DNA of 31,564 nt from Hirudo medicinalis (taxonomy: Eukaryota > Annelida > Clitellata > Hirudinida > Hirudinidae): NCBI GenBank assembly GCA_011800805.1, contig MPNW01000658.1, positions 1-31,564 of the forward strand, read 5' to 3'. Of this stretch, positions 22,201 through 31,564 are shown in pieces (position 1 is the first letter of the stretch; every line of letters begins with the position of its first letter). The position numbers and the translations under genes were made by a program. The notes under the pieces are model-generated. The model made no database searches. It was given only the letters and a program-made list of their open reading frames with translations, and was not told the origin of the DNA.

Positions 22201-22930
22201 ATCCATTACCATACTTAATCTTCAATTCACTGCATCGTAACGAAAGTCGTGATCGACTCGTTATCGTAATTAGATAATATTTTACTAATCGACGAATGCT
22301 AACGACCGCATAACGACGACAAATTAACGGAAACTCACTCGAGTCGTCGTAAAGTTTGTAGAACCTCACGTCCTCATTCCACACGTCCACTGATCCGGTA
22401 TGCTCCTGATGACGATGGTAAACAAACAATTAACCGCCACCATGTGACCTAGTAACAAATTAAATGCTAGCACTTAAATAGTAGTACTTAATTTACATAA
22501 CTATGCATAATATAAACGAGATGCAAAAATTAAATTAAATGCTAGCACTTAAATAGTAGTACTTAATTTACACAAATATACATAATATAAACCTCGAATC
22601 TGAGGCCGAAGAGAATCTTGCAGTACGCGAAGAGGTACTCGAGGACCCTCGGCAGTGGAAAGTAGTTCGAGATGTCCTTCATGTCGATTCTAACGAATTG
22701 AACGAACGTAATTATTGGGTGAGTAACTTCACTAAACAAAACATTTACTCGGCGACAATGAAGCAATGATGACAACGACTGCGGTAAACTAAGTAAAACA
22801 TACCAAAATCAACTTAAAACTGATTAAATACACAAGAAAAAGTAAACAAAAACAAAAGTTTTGTATTTATCTGATCTTTTGAGATACTAGGCGCCTCTGA
22901 CGCTATGCAAATGGCGCATTATAAATTAAC

Positions 22931-22969
<39 letters not shown>

Positions 22970-25925
22970 CCTCATGTATTCGAATGGGTTTACCTAGCAA
23001 TTGCATTGCACCTCTAACATTGGGTTCTGCAGGCCAGGAAAACGATCGCCATCACGACCCGCAACCCGCAAACGAACGTCAAAAGAATTATCGGATGCAC
23101 TCCTACTTGTGAAGGTGCTCCAGGTGTCTCCTCCTCCAGTAGTCGATGTCCCAAGCTGCCAATTTGTGAGGGAAGCCTTCACTGGTGGCAAACTGCTGAA
23201 GCACTGCTATCTCTTCCTCTGCCATTGGCTGAAATTTCTCCTTCAGTCTGGAGAAAGTGCACAAAATCCATGTGATCCTCGCACACATATTTTTGATCGA
23301 CAGTCGTTAATGTTTTCACCAATTTATCTATTTTTAACGATTCCAGGTTCCGAGTAGAAATTACTCGAATCGTTGAATTATGAATAATATTGAAATCGAT
23401 TAGCGTTCGGCAAGTTAATTCATTGTTCGTACTGTTTTATGAACGACATGACGTTATCCACACTCCCTGCCATCTTTGATTCCATGGAGAGATGTGCGAA
23501 CGAGGGGTATTTGAACAGATTTCCGACGTCCATTCTGAATGAAGATCAAGTTTGTTGAAGTATTTTTGAGTGGAATTTCGAAAAACCTTTTCAATTAGAA
23601 TTATTATAATAATGATGACTAATTGAATGTCAAAATAATTGACACAAGTTCGAAAGGACCGAAGACATGATCCCCCAAAAAACCTGCAAATTCAAGACAC
23701 TGGATCCATGACGACAAAGAAATAAAACACGCCCACTACCGACAGCAGAAAGAAACTCGCTAAAATTTAAAGTCGTTCAAACCTGTGTCTTCGTATGTCT
23801 TCAATGGTGGTGTGATTGGAGAAGAACCTGTCGATATAGTCCATGGAGGCCCTGTTGTTGTAGGCGTGCCAGATGTTCCAGCGAGTCATTCTGTCGCTGC
23901 AGTGCGAGACGACGGTGCTGTACACGACCTCGTTCAGGGTGAACTTCCAGGGACCCTTGGATGGGTCCGCCCTGGATTACATTTAAGCATCAGTTATTTT
24001 GTTGTCTCCACTGCAACAAAGTAATGCATCAATGCAATTAAGTCGACGGCTTCTCGAATCATCGACCGAGAACGTTCGCGATCGAACTTTATCGAAGTTA
24101 TTGAGTGACAACAAAATGTCTAAGAAACAAATAATAATAAGGAATAAATAATAATAAGGAATAAATTAACTCTAACTTGTTGGTCGAGATTCGGTCGAGA
24201 AATTCCTTGGGGAACTCGGAAAGGTGGCTCATGTTCTCTTCCACGTGATTGAACTCGCTCGCTATTATGTCCATTTTTTCGCTGAAATGGCATAAAAAAT
24301 GAAAAAAATTCAAACAAAAGGATTGGCTTTTCTGATCACAAAATTGTGATTCAAAAGATGATGTCAAAATGAAGGATTGGATGATTTCTCTACAGTTTAA
24401 AAGAGCAGTCCTAAAAAACAGGGAAAATGCAGAAAATTGTCAGAATGAATTGATGATCGCGGTCGTCCGTGATGATGATGGAAGGAAGTGATGATGTTGA
24501 CAAAAAAAAGTAATAATATTCACTTAAACTGCCTCTTGAATTCAGCCAATCTGACCGCCACTGCCAAGAAAACCTTCCTCGATTCTGTCGGCAGATGGAT
24601 CCCGTTCAATTTTCCGTCGAGCAAGTACTTGTCGACGAGCCTCTTCTGGAATTCATTCAAGGAATCTCGCTGCTCTGAGTTTAACTTCTGCAAAAAAAAT
24701 CAATCGATTTGAAACTGCTCATTAAGTACTCTTCAGAGTTGTCTTATGATACATGATAAACAATTATGATACATGATAAACAATTATGATACATGATAAA
24801 CAATTATGATACATGATAAATAATTATGATACATGATAAACAATTATGATACATGATAAACAATTATGATACATGATAAATAATTATGATAGATGTTAAA
24901 AGAAATTAAATTTATAAAAGAAACTTTGAAAATTACCGTGATTGCATTGAAGAGGTCCTCGTTCATCCATCTCTGAGCTTTGGCATTTTCCACTTGCACA
25001 TGAATCTGGTCATTTAATGGAATAAGCAAGCATTGAATTTATAGACTAATTCGTCTTGTAAACAAATTGTCTCCATAAATTAATTGCATCAACATGTATC
25101 CAGGTGCAAAGAAATGTCGTCGTAATGTATCATTGCTGAGCTATAAAACGTGATTTTTAATCAAACAACCCTCTCAAAGGCCTCTTTGTAAAGGGTGTTA
25201 ACATTGACATAATAGAGATGCTTGGTGGTCGACAGAGAGAAGTTCAGTGGCACCAAACATTTTTCCAAAGGGTTGAAGATCTTCTCAAATGTAAGCTTTT
25301 GGTTCGTGTCTAGTAAAAAGAATCAGTTCAGAACTTTGAGCTCTAACTAGTTAATTGATGCCAACCTTTTAAAGATTCCATGAAGTTTCCCACTTCAACA
25401 TCAAATTCGATCGACCTTTTGGCCGAGCCTGATATGCACAGGTCAGGGTTCATGTCAGAAAATTTTGGATATTCATCTGCCCTTAAGATGGGATTGGTAT
25501 CCCTTGTATCTGGAGGGATTTCAGGCAAGCTGGAATATTTTTTATTTGACTGATAAATATTTGTAAATCATCAGATGTTTTTTGTTATGCATTTGTAACT
25601 TTAATGTTTTTCGTTGTTATATTTCAGATTTTAAAAATAATTTACTTGTTAAAACATTCAATTGAAGGTCATAATTAATTAAAGGCCATGCCGTGCCAGT
25701 AAGTTAGCATCTAGCAGTATCAATACAAAAATCATAAGGAATCACCGGTTATCAGCTTGTAGCTGAGCGATATTCAAGACTGCAAAAAAAAAGGACTTAC
25801 AGGATGTAATATGAAGTTGATCCAGGAGCTGGTCTGGGTTTCATAAATCGTCTGCATGATGTCTTAAAAACTTGTTTGTCGAGTCTCAACTTTCCGAACT
25901 TGAGCATGTCTCTCAAGGGCGCCAT
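19218..25925 (-). CDS. Oligopeptidase A-like M3 family protein, active site lost (18 exons, one apparent frameshift)
   Basis: Exons on the complement: 25925–25801, 25529–25366, 25309–25170, 25005–24937, 24687–24524, 24281–24177, 23971–23783, 23534–23433, 23247–23107, 22689–22593, 22405–22339, 22185–22099, 21134–21016, 20856–20648, 20424–20353, 20157–20011, 19783–19704, 19332–19218; about 730 residues. The basic start MAPLRDMLKFGKLRL looks like a mitochondrial presequence. Blocks follow bacterial OpdA in order: DTNPILRADEYPKFS, GPWKFTLNEVVYSTVVSHC, WHAYNNRAS, LAAWDIDYW, SVDVWNEDVRFYKLYD, ALYLDPYARYG, RHYVTGETL, GSHAAFYSKKWAEML, LALGGSASASEVFRRFQGRD. Where OpdA has HEFGH, this protein has Y522-Q-F-G-N526, and the third zinc ligand Glu aligns, without gaps, with His552. 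Peptidase activity is therefore not expected. Exon 20157–20011 is 147 nt where 145 or 148 would keep frame. An acceptor at 25943–25942 suggests a further 5' exon. Confidence 0.88.
20011..20157 (-). pseudogene. Frameshifted exon within the M3 gene
   Basis: The frame entering from the previous exon gives SWYTLMEETWKEFMPYALDE and HLCSS. The frame leaving into the next exon gives LSHHLRGSHAAFYSKKWAE. Both halves align with the family, but they are offset by one base near 20066–20075. A single missing base would explain it. No alternative splice site in the exon repairs the frame. It may be an assembly error or a real lesion. Confidence 0.7.
20917..20962. repeat. Nested perfect inverted repeats with ACGTCAT
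   Basis: TTGCACGTCAT (20917–20927) and ATGACGTGCAA (20952–20962) are perfect inverted copies. Inside them ACGTCATAG (20939–20947) faces CTATGACGT (20950–20958) with a two-base spacer. The element is in the M3 intron next to the exon carrying the altered active site. Confidence 0.6.
21755..21795 (-). repeat. SINE-like repeat, short copy 3 (minus)
   Basis: A 41-base match to the head of the SINE-like family, 39 of 41 identical in inverted orientation to copy 4 at 22890–22930. It contains GGCGCCTCTGATGCTATGC on the minus strand, followed by AATTAAC-type and ATT-triplet sequence. It lies in the M3 intron 21135–22098. Confidence 0.7.
22457..22592. repeat. Tandem 61-bp duplication that includes a splice donor
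   Basis: 22457–22517 and 22532–22592 are near-identical and share AAATTAAATGCTAGCACTTA and GTAGTACTTAATTTACA. The right copy ends at ATAAAC, which on the minus strand is the GTTTAT donor of M3 exon 22689–22593. The left copy ends with the same ATAAAC, making a decoy donor sequence 75 bases inside the intron. Confidence 0.85.
22890..22930 (+). repeat. SINE-like repeat, short copy 4 (plus)
   Basis: Contains GGCGCCTCTGACGCTATGC followed by AAATGGCGCATTATAAATTA, then an ATT array at 22931–22969. It is the inverted partner of 21755–21795 and lies in the M3 intron 22690–23106. Confidence 0.7.
24744..24903. repeat. Minisatellite, 20-bp unit, eight copies, in M3 intron
   Basis: Eight tandem copies of TTATGATACATGATAAACAA; some copies have TAAATAA in place of TAAACAA, and the last copy has more changes. 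Both strands are AT-rich and the unit is spacer-free, so it is a minisatellite and not a CRISPR. Confidence 0.92.
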
Positions 25926-25941
25926 GGCACTTTCTCCCCCA

Positions 25942-26137
25942 CTACAAAAATAAAACAAAGAACTGTTGATGTTTACGTCTTCACTTAGTTAAACACTTTT
26001 GAATCTTAAACTTTTACATTTTTAAATATTCACCGTTAAACAAAAAAAAAATTCAAACAAAATATAATTTGAAATTAAATTTTAAAAAATGATATTTTAA
26101 TCGGAAATTGCTGGAAATTATCTTAGGGGCCGTTCAT
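25942..26137. promoter_or_regulatory. M3 5' flank / head of divergent spacer
   Basis: A T-rich tract with an AG acceptor ending at 25942 precedes the M3 coding start on the minus strand, suggesting a 5'-UTR intron. No promoter motif could be assigned. Confidence 0.3.
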
Positions 26138-26641
26138 AAATTATATCGACAAAATAAGGGGGTTTTAAAGGTTTGACAATTCTTGACAAGGGGAGGGTGA
26201 GTTTAAGATTAATTTACTTTTTTTTTTTATTAAAAATCTAAATTTTAACAGATGGATTTATAACATTACTGCTAGTCCTAATTAACACCTGTTTATCGAA
26301 AAATAAAATTCATCCAATTCGAGTGGCTGCCAAACGACCGAAAGAGCTGATGGCAATTATTTCAGACAGAGAAAATTCTGATATTTTATGTGCTGAATGG
26401 TTAGACAAAGGTGATGGCGATTTGTCTAGTTCAATAACATGATGAAAATGATGAATCTGATACTAGGCCTATTATTACAATAGAGGAACATGGAACAAGG
26501 ATGTAACAAGATACTAATAAAAATTGTAAACAAAACATTTTTTTATTTTTTGACAATTTCATTAGGGAATCAGGGAATCAGTAGAAGTTGACGGTTGTCA
26601 AGGGGGGGGAGTCAAATTACCTTAAATTTGTTGATATAATT
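26138..26641. mobile_element. Non-autonomous DNA transposon with terminal inverted repeats
   Basis: Left end 26138–26159 (AATTATATCGACAAAATAAG) is mirrored by the right end 26620–26641 (minus AATTATATCAACAAATTTAA). The two pair over about 22 bases with two mismatches and one gap. Inside are G-rich subterminal tracts and a short plus-strand open stretch (RVAAKRPKELMAIISDREN, about 26320–26440) that may be a transposase remnant. No full transposase is present. The superfamily was not identified. Confidence 0.55.
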
Positions 26642-27067
26642 AACATAACATAACATTTATTTATAGTGGTTTAAGCAGACTAATGTCTGTGTGATAAACC
26701 ACTCTTTCTTTTTTAATCAACATCCAAATTTCGATAGTCGTATTTTAAATATTTCCACCGAATCTGAATATATTGTCTCTTCATCAAGCTTATTCCAAAG
26801 ATTAATTACTCGTGTGCTGAAGTAATTAATCTTGAGAGTGCCCGTTACTTTCCTGTAAAGCTTACATCCATGCCCTCTCGTAGAACTGCTTTTGGTGGCC
26901 TCAAAAAAATGTTCAGGTTTTAAATTATCTCTTTCTGTTAAAATCTTGAACGTTTCTATGAGATCACCTCTACTTCTCCTTATTTCTAAATTTGTAAGCT
27001 TACATCTTCTTAATCTCTCTACATAACTCATAATTAATGGACGACCCCTAAACGCATCATTTTGCAA
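26642..27067 (-). mobile_element. 5'-truncated CR1/L2-like non-LTR retrotransposon, 3' end
   Basis: The minus-strand ORF (27064–26717) is the C-terminal tail of a non-LTR reverse transcriptase: YVERLRRCKLTNLEIRRSRG, then DLIETFKILTERDNL, STRGHGCKLYRK, and YFSTRVINLWNKLDEETIYS with FKIRLSKF. The catalytic RT domain is absent because the copy is truncated upstream, where an in-frame stop precedes the homology. The 3' untranslated part ends in a short ATGTT microsatellite at about 26642–26655, a tail style common in CR1/L2 elements, immediately beside the TIR element. Confidence 0.75.
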
Positions 27068-27353
27068 ACATTAAACACAAATTTAATAAACAAAAATCTA
27101 TACGTAAAGTCCTTAAATAAATATCACTTTGAAAATTAAAATAATGGTTAATTTATTATTTCTTATAAATTTAAAACATGGCTTATAGAGAACGAATGAA
27201 GAGAGTGAATAACGTCTTCTTTTATTTAAGAACTTTCTAAAACTAATTTAGTTAAATAAAATAGTGGAATTATACCACATGTGGTCTCCTGAATGAAACG
27301 TTTCTTTGTTTATTGTGAAATAAGGTGCTCTTCTGAGGTTTTGTCGTGTTTAC
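27068..27353 (+). promoter_or_regulatory. 5' flank of FKBP gene
   Basis: AT-rich sequence between the retrotransposon remnant and the FKBP start. It is presumed to hold the FKBP promoter and 5' UTR, but no motif could be assigned. Confidence 0.3.
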
Positions 27354-30300
27354 ATGGACTGTTTTACTTCCAAAATGAAAGGGTGGTCTGGAGATTCAAA
27401 AGACATCACCCCAAGTGGTGACGGTGGAGTGAAGAAAATTATTGTAAAGGAAAGTGACGATAAAAATGGATTTCTGCCTTTGCATGGTGATTTGGTAAAA
27501 GTTCATTATTCTGGGTATTTAGAGAACGGAGATTGTTTTGCTAAAAGCTTTGACAGCCAGGAAGCCAGAACGTTTTTTCTTGGGGAGGGTGAGTACTAAA
27601 CATTTCACATCCGTTATAAAGTTTTATAAATGTACTTATTTAATATTTTATTCGAATTATTTAAATTAAATGTTGTTTTATATCGCCAATGTAAATATCA
27701 ACTAGTGTAAATAAGCTAATAAATAATATTATCTGCTTGGAGGTTTTCATTGAGTAGTTCTGTATAATTTAGTCTATCATTTTATAGATGAAGTATTGAA
27801 AGGATGGCACATTGCTGTTGCCACAATGAAAGTTCATGAGACTGCCATATTTCAGTTGTCTCCTGAATATGCTTATGGTGACTTAGGAATGCCACCAGCC
27901 ATTCCACCTGGTTCCACCGTTTACTTTGAGTTGGAGCTTATTAGCATTGAAGGTGATTATTGAAATTTATTGTGCTACATGTTTTTAAGAATAATGTTAA
28001 AGTGTTCAGAATATTTTCCATTAATTGTTTTAATTACGTAGAAGTATGTTTATTATAGCCCCAATAATAAGCATCATATTTTGCTTTAGTTTGATTTGAA
28101 TGAATGGAAATTATCTTCCAAAAACTTTAAAACATTTGTATAAATTATTTTCTCCTTTTAAGGAAAGTTTGTAACAAAAGATGGAAGAATCTCGAGAAGC
28201 ATTCTCATCCATGGAGGTTTTGGAATGAAATCTCCAGCAGACAATGATCTTTGCACCGGTAGCTTGTTGCTGCTACTGTTAACTAATACTGTTGTTGTTA
28301 CTGTTGAACTGAGAATCACAGAAACTTTGTAGTTTAACACCAAACTTAGAGCACTTTCACAACAAATCATTGTGTCTAACCAGCAAGTATTTGAATAATT
28401 TAGACATTTTACAATTATTATTTTTACTGCTCTTTCATTCTCATTAATTTTTTTGAAATTCTTTGTCGTCTAACAGCCTAAACATTCTCTTGAAACAGTC
28501 AACTACAGCACTCAGCTGTATACAGACCCGACGGTCATCATCGAGTCTGTGGATAATCTCACGTTCGTTCTCGGAGAGGGATTCGAAGTCGGAGTGCCCT
28601 TCGGGGTCGAGAGGGCTTTAAAGGTCATGAAGAAAGGCGAAAAGTCGAGGTTGAAAGTTCGCTGCGGGACCGGGCTCAAAGGTTACGAAAAGCTGGGCAT
28701 TCCTGCCCTGACCGACCTGATACATTACGTGGAGCTCATCGACTATCAGGAAGTATGTTGGTGTCTTTCTGTAATTATCATATTTTTATTGCTATGATTC
28801 AGAATATTGAACATTTGAATATAAAATGGCGAGTCGATAAATTAAATCCATCCGGTAAATTTGATGATGTCGTTAAACGAGTGTTTAGATCTTTAGATTT
28901 ACATGTAAATCTGATGGATTCGACATCGCGTCCAAGCCGAATTTTGCTTTTAGACTAATTGCGAAAAGCAATTAAAATCGAAGAGGCATGACGACGGCAC
29001 GATGTTTTTGTCACAAGCAGTCAAAATTGCAATTTCTCAGCTAAGGTCATTTCTATCCAAAGACAAAGAAAGATTGTTGTTGTTTTTTTAACAGACTCGG
29101 AAGCACTGGGAAATGTCGAGGGAGGAGCTGATGAAGAATGCGACGGAAGAAAGAGAAGTCGCATTGCAATGCTTCGAGGTTTGCGGTCGTTAATGACATC
29201 CATTCTGACTTGGTAATGTAAATGGGTTCGGTTTTGAATGAAAATAAGTGATTGGTAGTTCTAATGTGATGCAGTCACCTGTACGATTCATGTTTTCCAT
29301 GGTTTACTGGCAGAATTTGAGCAATGTCGGATTGTTGTCGTTCTTTCTTTTACTTTTATTTTTTATATGTTTTTATAATTAACATCCTGAATTTGGCTTA
29401 AACTTGTACATCCACGCAGGCAAATAAATATCAGATGGCATCGAGAAGATTCAGCAAATGTCTCCTGTACGCAGACAGCGTGATCTTCACCTCGTCCGAA
29501 CTCGAACAAATGAAAGCCGTGCCGCCTTCCGACGCTTCTCCGGATTCCGAACTTCTTCCGAGCCACGATCGATTCGAGGAGGTTCCGGCTTCGGACAAAA
29601 AGGAATCACCGGATCCCGATCGAGTGAACGAACTGCAGACGATGCTCGAAGCTAAGCAAAGGCTCGTCCTCACGTCGCTCCTCAACCTCTCCCTCTGCGA
29701 CCAGAAGATCGGCAGGAACCTCAAGGCGCTCGACCACGCCACGAGGGCTTTGACCATCGAGCCCGACAACGTGAAAGCCCTCTACAGGAAGGCCATGGTT
29801 AGTTGCTGGCGATCGTCGACGAGCGCTTTTGACTTTAAATCTTTTGCGGCGCAATGGAAATTATCGTTAGTTTTTGTATTGTTGTTTGTTAAAATTATTT
29901 AAAGCCGTCGATGATTTTCCGGCTAAGGACTGCTTAAATTTTTGACGCGTGTCAGAAAAATAAACATTAATCGAAAGTCTAACGACTTCCTTCAACAAGT
30001 GTTCTCATTATCCGACATTTTCAGTGGAGCGATCGACCGATCCAACAAAATTTCAAACGTCAAAACTACGTTGCAGATATTCTACCGACTCAAAAGTCTC
30101 GATGATGCCAGCAAATATTTCCAGAAGGTCGTCATCTTGAAGCCGGACATGGCGCCTGCCAAGAAGTACCTCGACATCTGCATCTCCCGATCCACCGATC
30201 AGAATCACAAAAGCAAGATCGTCTTCAAGGGAATGTTCGACAAATTTGCCAAAGAAGATGCTGAGGTGATGATGATGATGTCGTTGATGTGAGAAATGGT

Positions 30301-30775
30301 GGGGATGGATGGAATGATGTTAATGCTGATAATAGTTATGTGGTAAAAGCTATTGTTGCTATTGTCATGATGGTGATGATTATTGTGATGATGGAGCATT
30401 TTTAATAATTAACGATTACAAAACTCTTGTAAGGATTAAGAAGTTATTGTTAGCAGACACATACATAACATTGTATATCTGCACGCATAACATTGCATAT
30501 CTATATACTATATACAATATCTATGTACTGATGTCAACAAGCAAGTTGTTCGAGATGTCGTTGTTGTCGTTGCATTGAATCTCACGTTTCAATGTCAACA
30601 GAAGGAAGATGAGTTTGGACCGAAGAAGGACATCTTCACGGACGTCGGCGAGTGGGATAACAAAATGGCCGACGGGATGATGACGCTGGAGCAGGAGATG
30701 GCAGCTTTCGGTGAAACGATGCCGGAAAAGGGGTACGACAAGGAAAACGACAATCCAGGAAGCGACGAGGATTGA
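27354..30775 (+). CDS. FKBP4: FKBP4/5-type immunophilin co-chaperone (complete, 8 exons)
   Basis: Hsp90 co-chaperone with peptidyl-prolyl isomerase-type domains. Exons: 27354–27588, 27788–27952, 28163–28258, 28499–28752, 29095–29178, 29420–29797, 30077–30265, 30602–30775; all GT–AG, 1575 nt, 524 residues. FK1: VKVHYSGYLENGDCF, FFLGEDEVLKGWHIAVATMK, PEYAYGDLGMPPAIPPGSTV. FK2: LTFVLGEGFEVGVPFGVERA, then VMKKGEKSRLKV and a LIHYVELIDYQE end. TPRs from exon 5 on: HWEMSREELMKNATEERE, LLNLSLCDQKIGRNLKALDH, EPDNVKALYRKA, YFQKVVILKPDMAPAKKYLD. Residues of the Hsp90-tail carboxylate clamp look mostly kept (Asn in SLLNLS, Lys and Arg in KALYRK; the first Lys is Arg). FK1 keeps Tyr, Phe, Trp and the YAYG Tyr of FKBP12, but the ligand Asp37 position is Ala. 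ATG at 27375 is an alternative start. The longer linker between TPR1 and TPR2 is acidic and Ser/Pro-rich. Confidence 0.93.
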
Positions 30776-31564
30776 AACAGATTGAAGACGATCGTGGCGA
30801 TTGTTTTGATTGATGCTTAGTGATCGGACAGAGCAGTTCTGGTCTGCTTAAGTGTACAATTATTTCTATTTTTCAATTCTTGGAAGGATTTATTTTTTGT
30901 AAAAAAGAAGAAAAAACAAACAAATCTGAATTCCGTTGATAAAACCTCGTTCTAGTTCTCAAGCTGAATAACGCTTGCTCGGTACTTCCCCATCCGCATT
31001 ACTAACAGAAACAACAACAACAATACTGAGACAAACTCTTTAAGGCAAGGCAGGGGTCGCATTAGATCAGTTTTGTAAGAAATCAGGTGGGCAGTGGACG
31101 ATGCGTCGTACCTGGTTCACCGGGCATCAATCAATTCTGAGATCACCTGTTCAACCACGAGCCTGTTTTCCAGACCTGGATGTGGGAGGAGAGAACGTGC
31201 AGTGGAGGCAAAGTTTCAGTCGCTGGAGTGATACATCAAGGAGGCCCCCCTGTCTCATGGAATGGAGCTAATTTCGTCCAATCACGAACCTCCTCGTTAA
31301 GGAGAAGGAAGGATGGAAAAAGAAGGAATGAAGGAGATGGTCATCAACGTAGTCCAGGCAAATGTCATTGAGAAACAAAGGTTTATGGTAATGGTGGCGA
31401 TGATATCATCATCATCATCATCAGTGAGATGATCAAAGTCTTCCCAAAAAAAACATAGAAGAGAAACTCTGTACCTAGCATCGATGGACAATCAGATAAT
31501 GGAGTTTTAAAAATTGTTATCATGATTATTATTTATCATCACCATCGTCTTTATCGTCATCATA
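30776..31564. other. FKBP 3' flank, no gene seen
   Basis: No AATAAA was found close to the FKBP stop. Plus-strand ORF 31180–31371 and minus-strand ORF 31297–31491 overlap, show no domain, and the latter runs through an ATC array (31403–31423). The window ends in ATC/TCATC triplets. Confidence 0.5.

Noticed and set aside
24744..24903. Regular 20-bp repeat considered as CRISPR
   Set aside because: There are no unique spacers, the repeat is head to tail, and the host is an intron-rich eukaryote.
31180..31491. Overlapping ORFs near the right edge
   Set aside because: No domain, opposite-strand overlap and an ATC array make coding unlikely. A distant exon of the next gene cannot be excluded.

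Overview
This is an intron-rich, AT-rich animal nuclear genomic window. GT–AG introns of roughly 0.1–1.5 kb split every recognisable gene, and the spaces between exons are packed with triplet microsatellites (AAT/ATT, GAT/ATC, AAC/GTT), tetranucleotide runs and minisatellites. The gene set (Rab, septin, NOL8, FKBP4/5-type immunophilin) is metazoan. The repeat style would suit an annelid or another lophotrochozoan such as a leech, but that is inference and the species is not proven. There is no operon, CRISPR array, rRNA or convincing tRNA gene.

Layout, left to right. 832–2018 (minus): the first three coding exons of a Rab GTPase closest to Rab35; the rest lies beyond the left edge. 4929–10111 (minus): ten exons of a SEPT2/4/5-group septin, from the P-loop to the stop codon; the N-terminal exon(s) were not found. 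10112–14024: mostly simple repeat plus a decayed non-LTR retrotransposon and one copy of a SINE-like repeat. 14025–18254 (minus): a complete 13-exon NOL8 homologue of 505 codons. 18421–18708 (plus): a small unidentified ORF, head to head with NOL8. 19218–25925 (minus): an 18-exon mitochondrial or cytosolic oligopeptidase-A (peptidase family M3) homologue. 25942–27353: a spacer holding a non-autonomous DNA transposon with terminal inverted repeats, abutting the 3' tail of a 5'-truncated CR1/L2-like retrotransposon. 27354–30775 (plus): a complete 8-exon FKBP4/5-type co-chaperone (two FKBP domains plus TPRs). 30776–31564: no gene seen.

The most unusual object is the M3 protein. Its fold signature aligns with bacterial oligopeptidase A from end to end, but the zinc/catalytic motif HExxH reads YQFGN and the third zinc ligand Glu is His. 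It therefore looks like a pseudoenzyme. A later exon carries an apparent 1-nt frameshift. Exon coordinates for the four multi-exon genes were derived by hand, and every junction obeys GT–AG. Reading phase closes across all junctions except at that one frameshifted exon.

The genes look like unrelated housekeeping neighbours (membrane traffic, cytoskeleton, ribosome biogenesis, peptide metabolism, chaperone system), not a dedicated system. Four lie in tandem on the minus strand; the M3 gene and FKBP gene are divergent.
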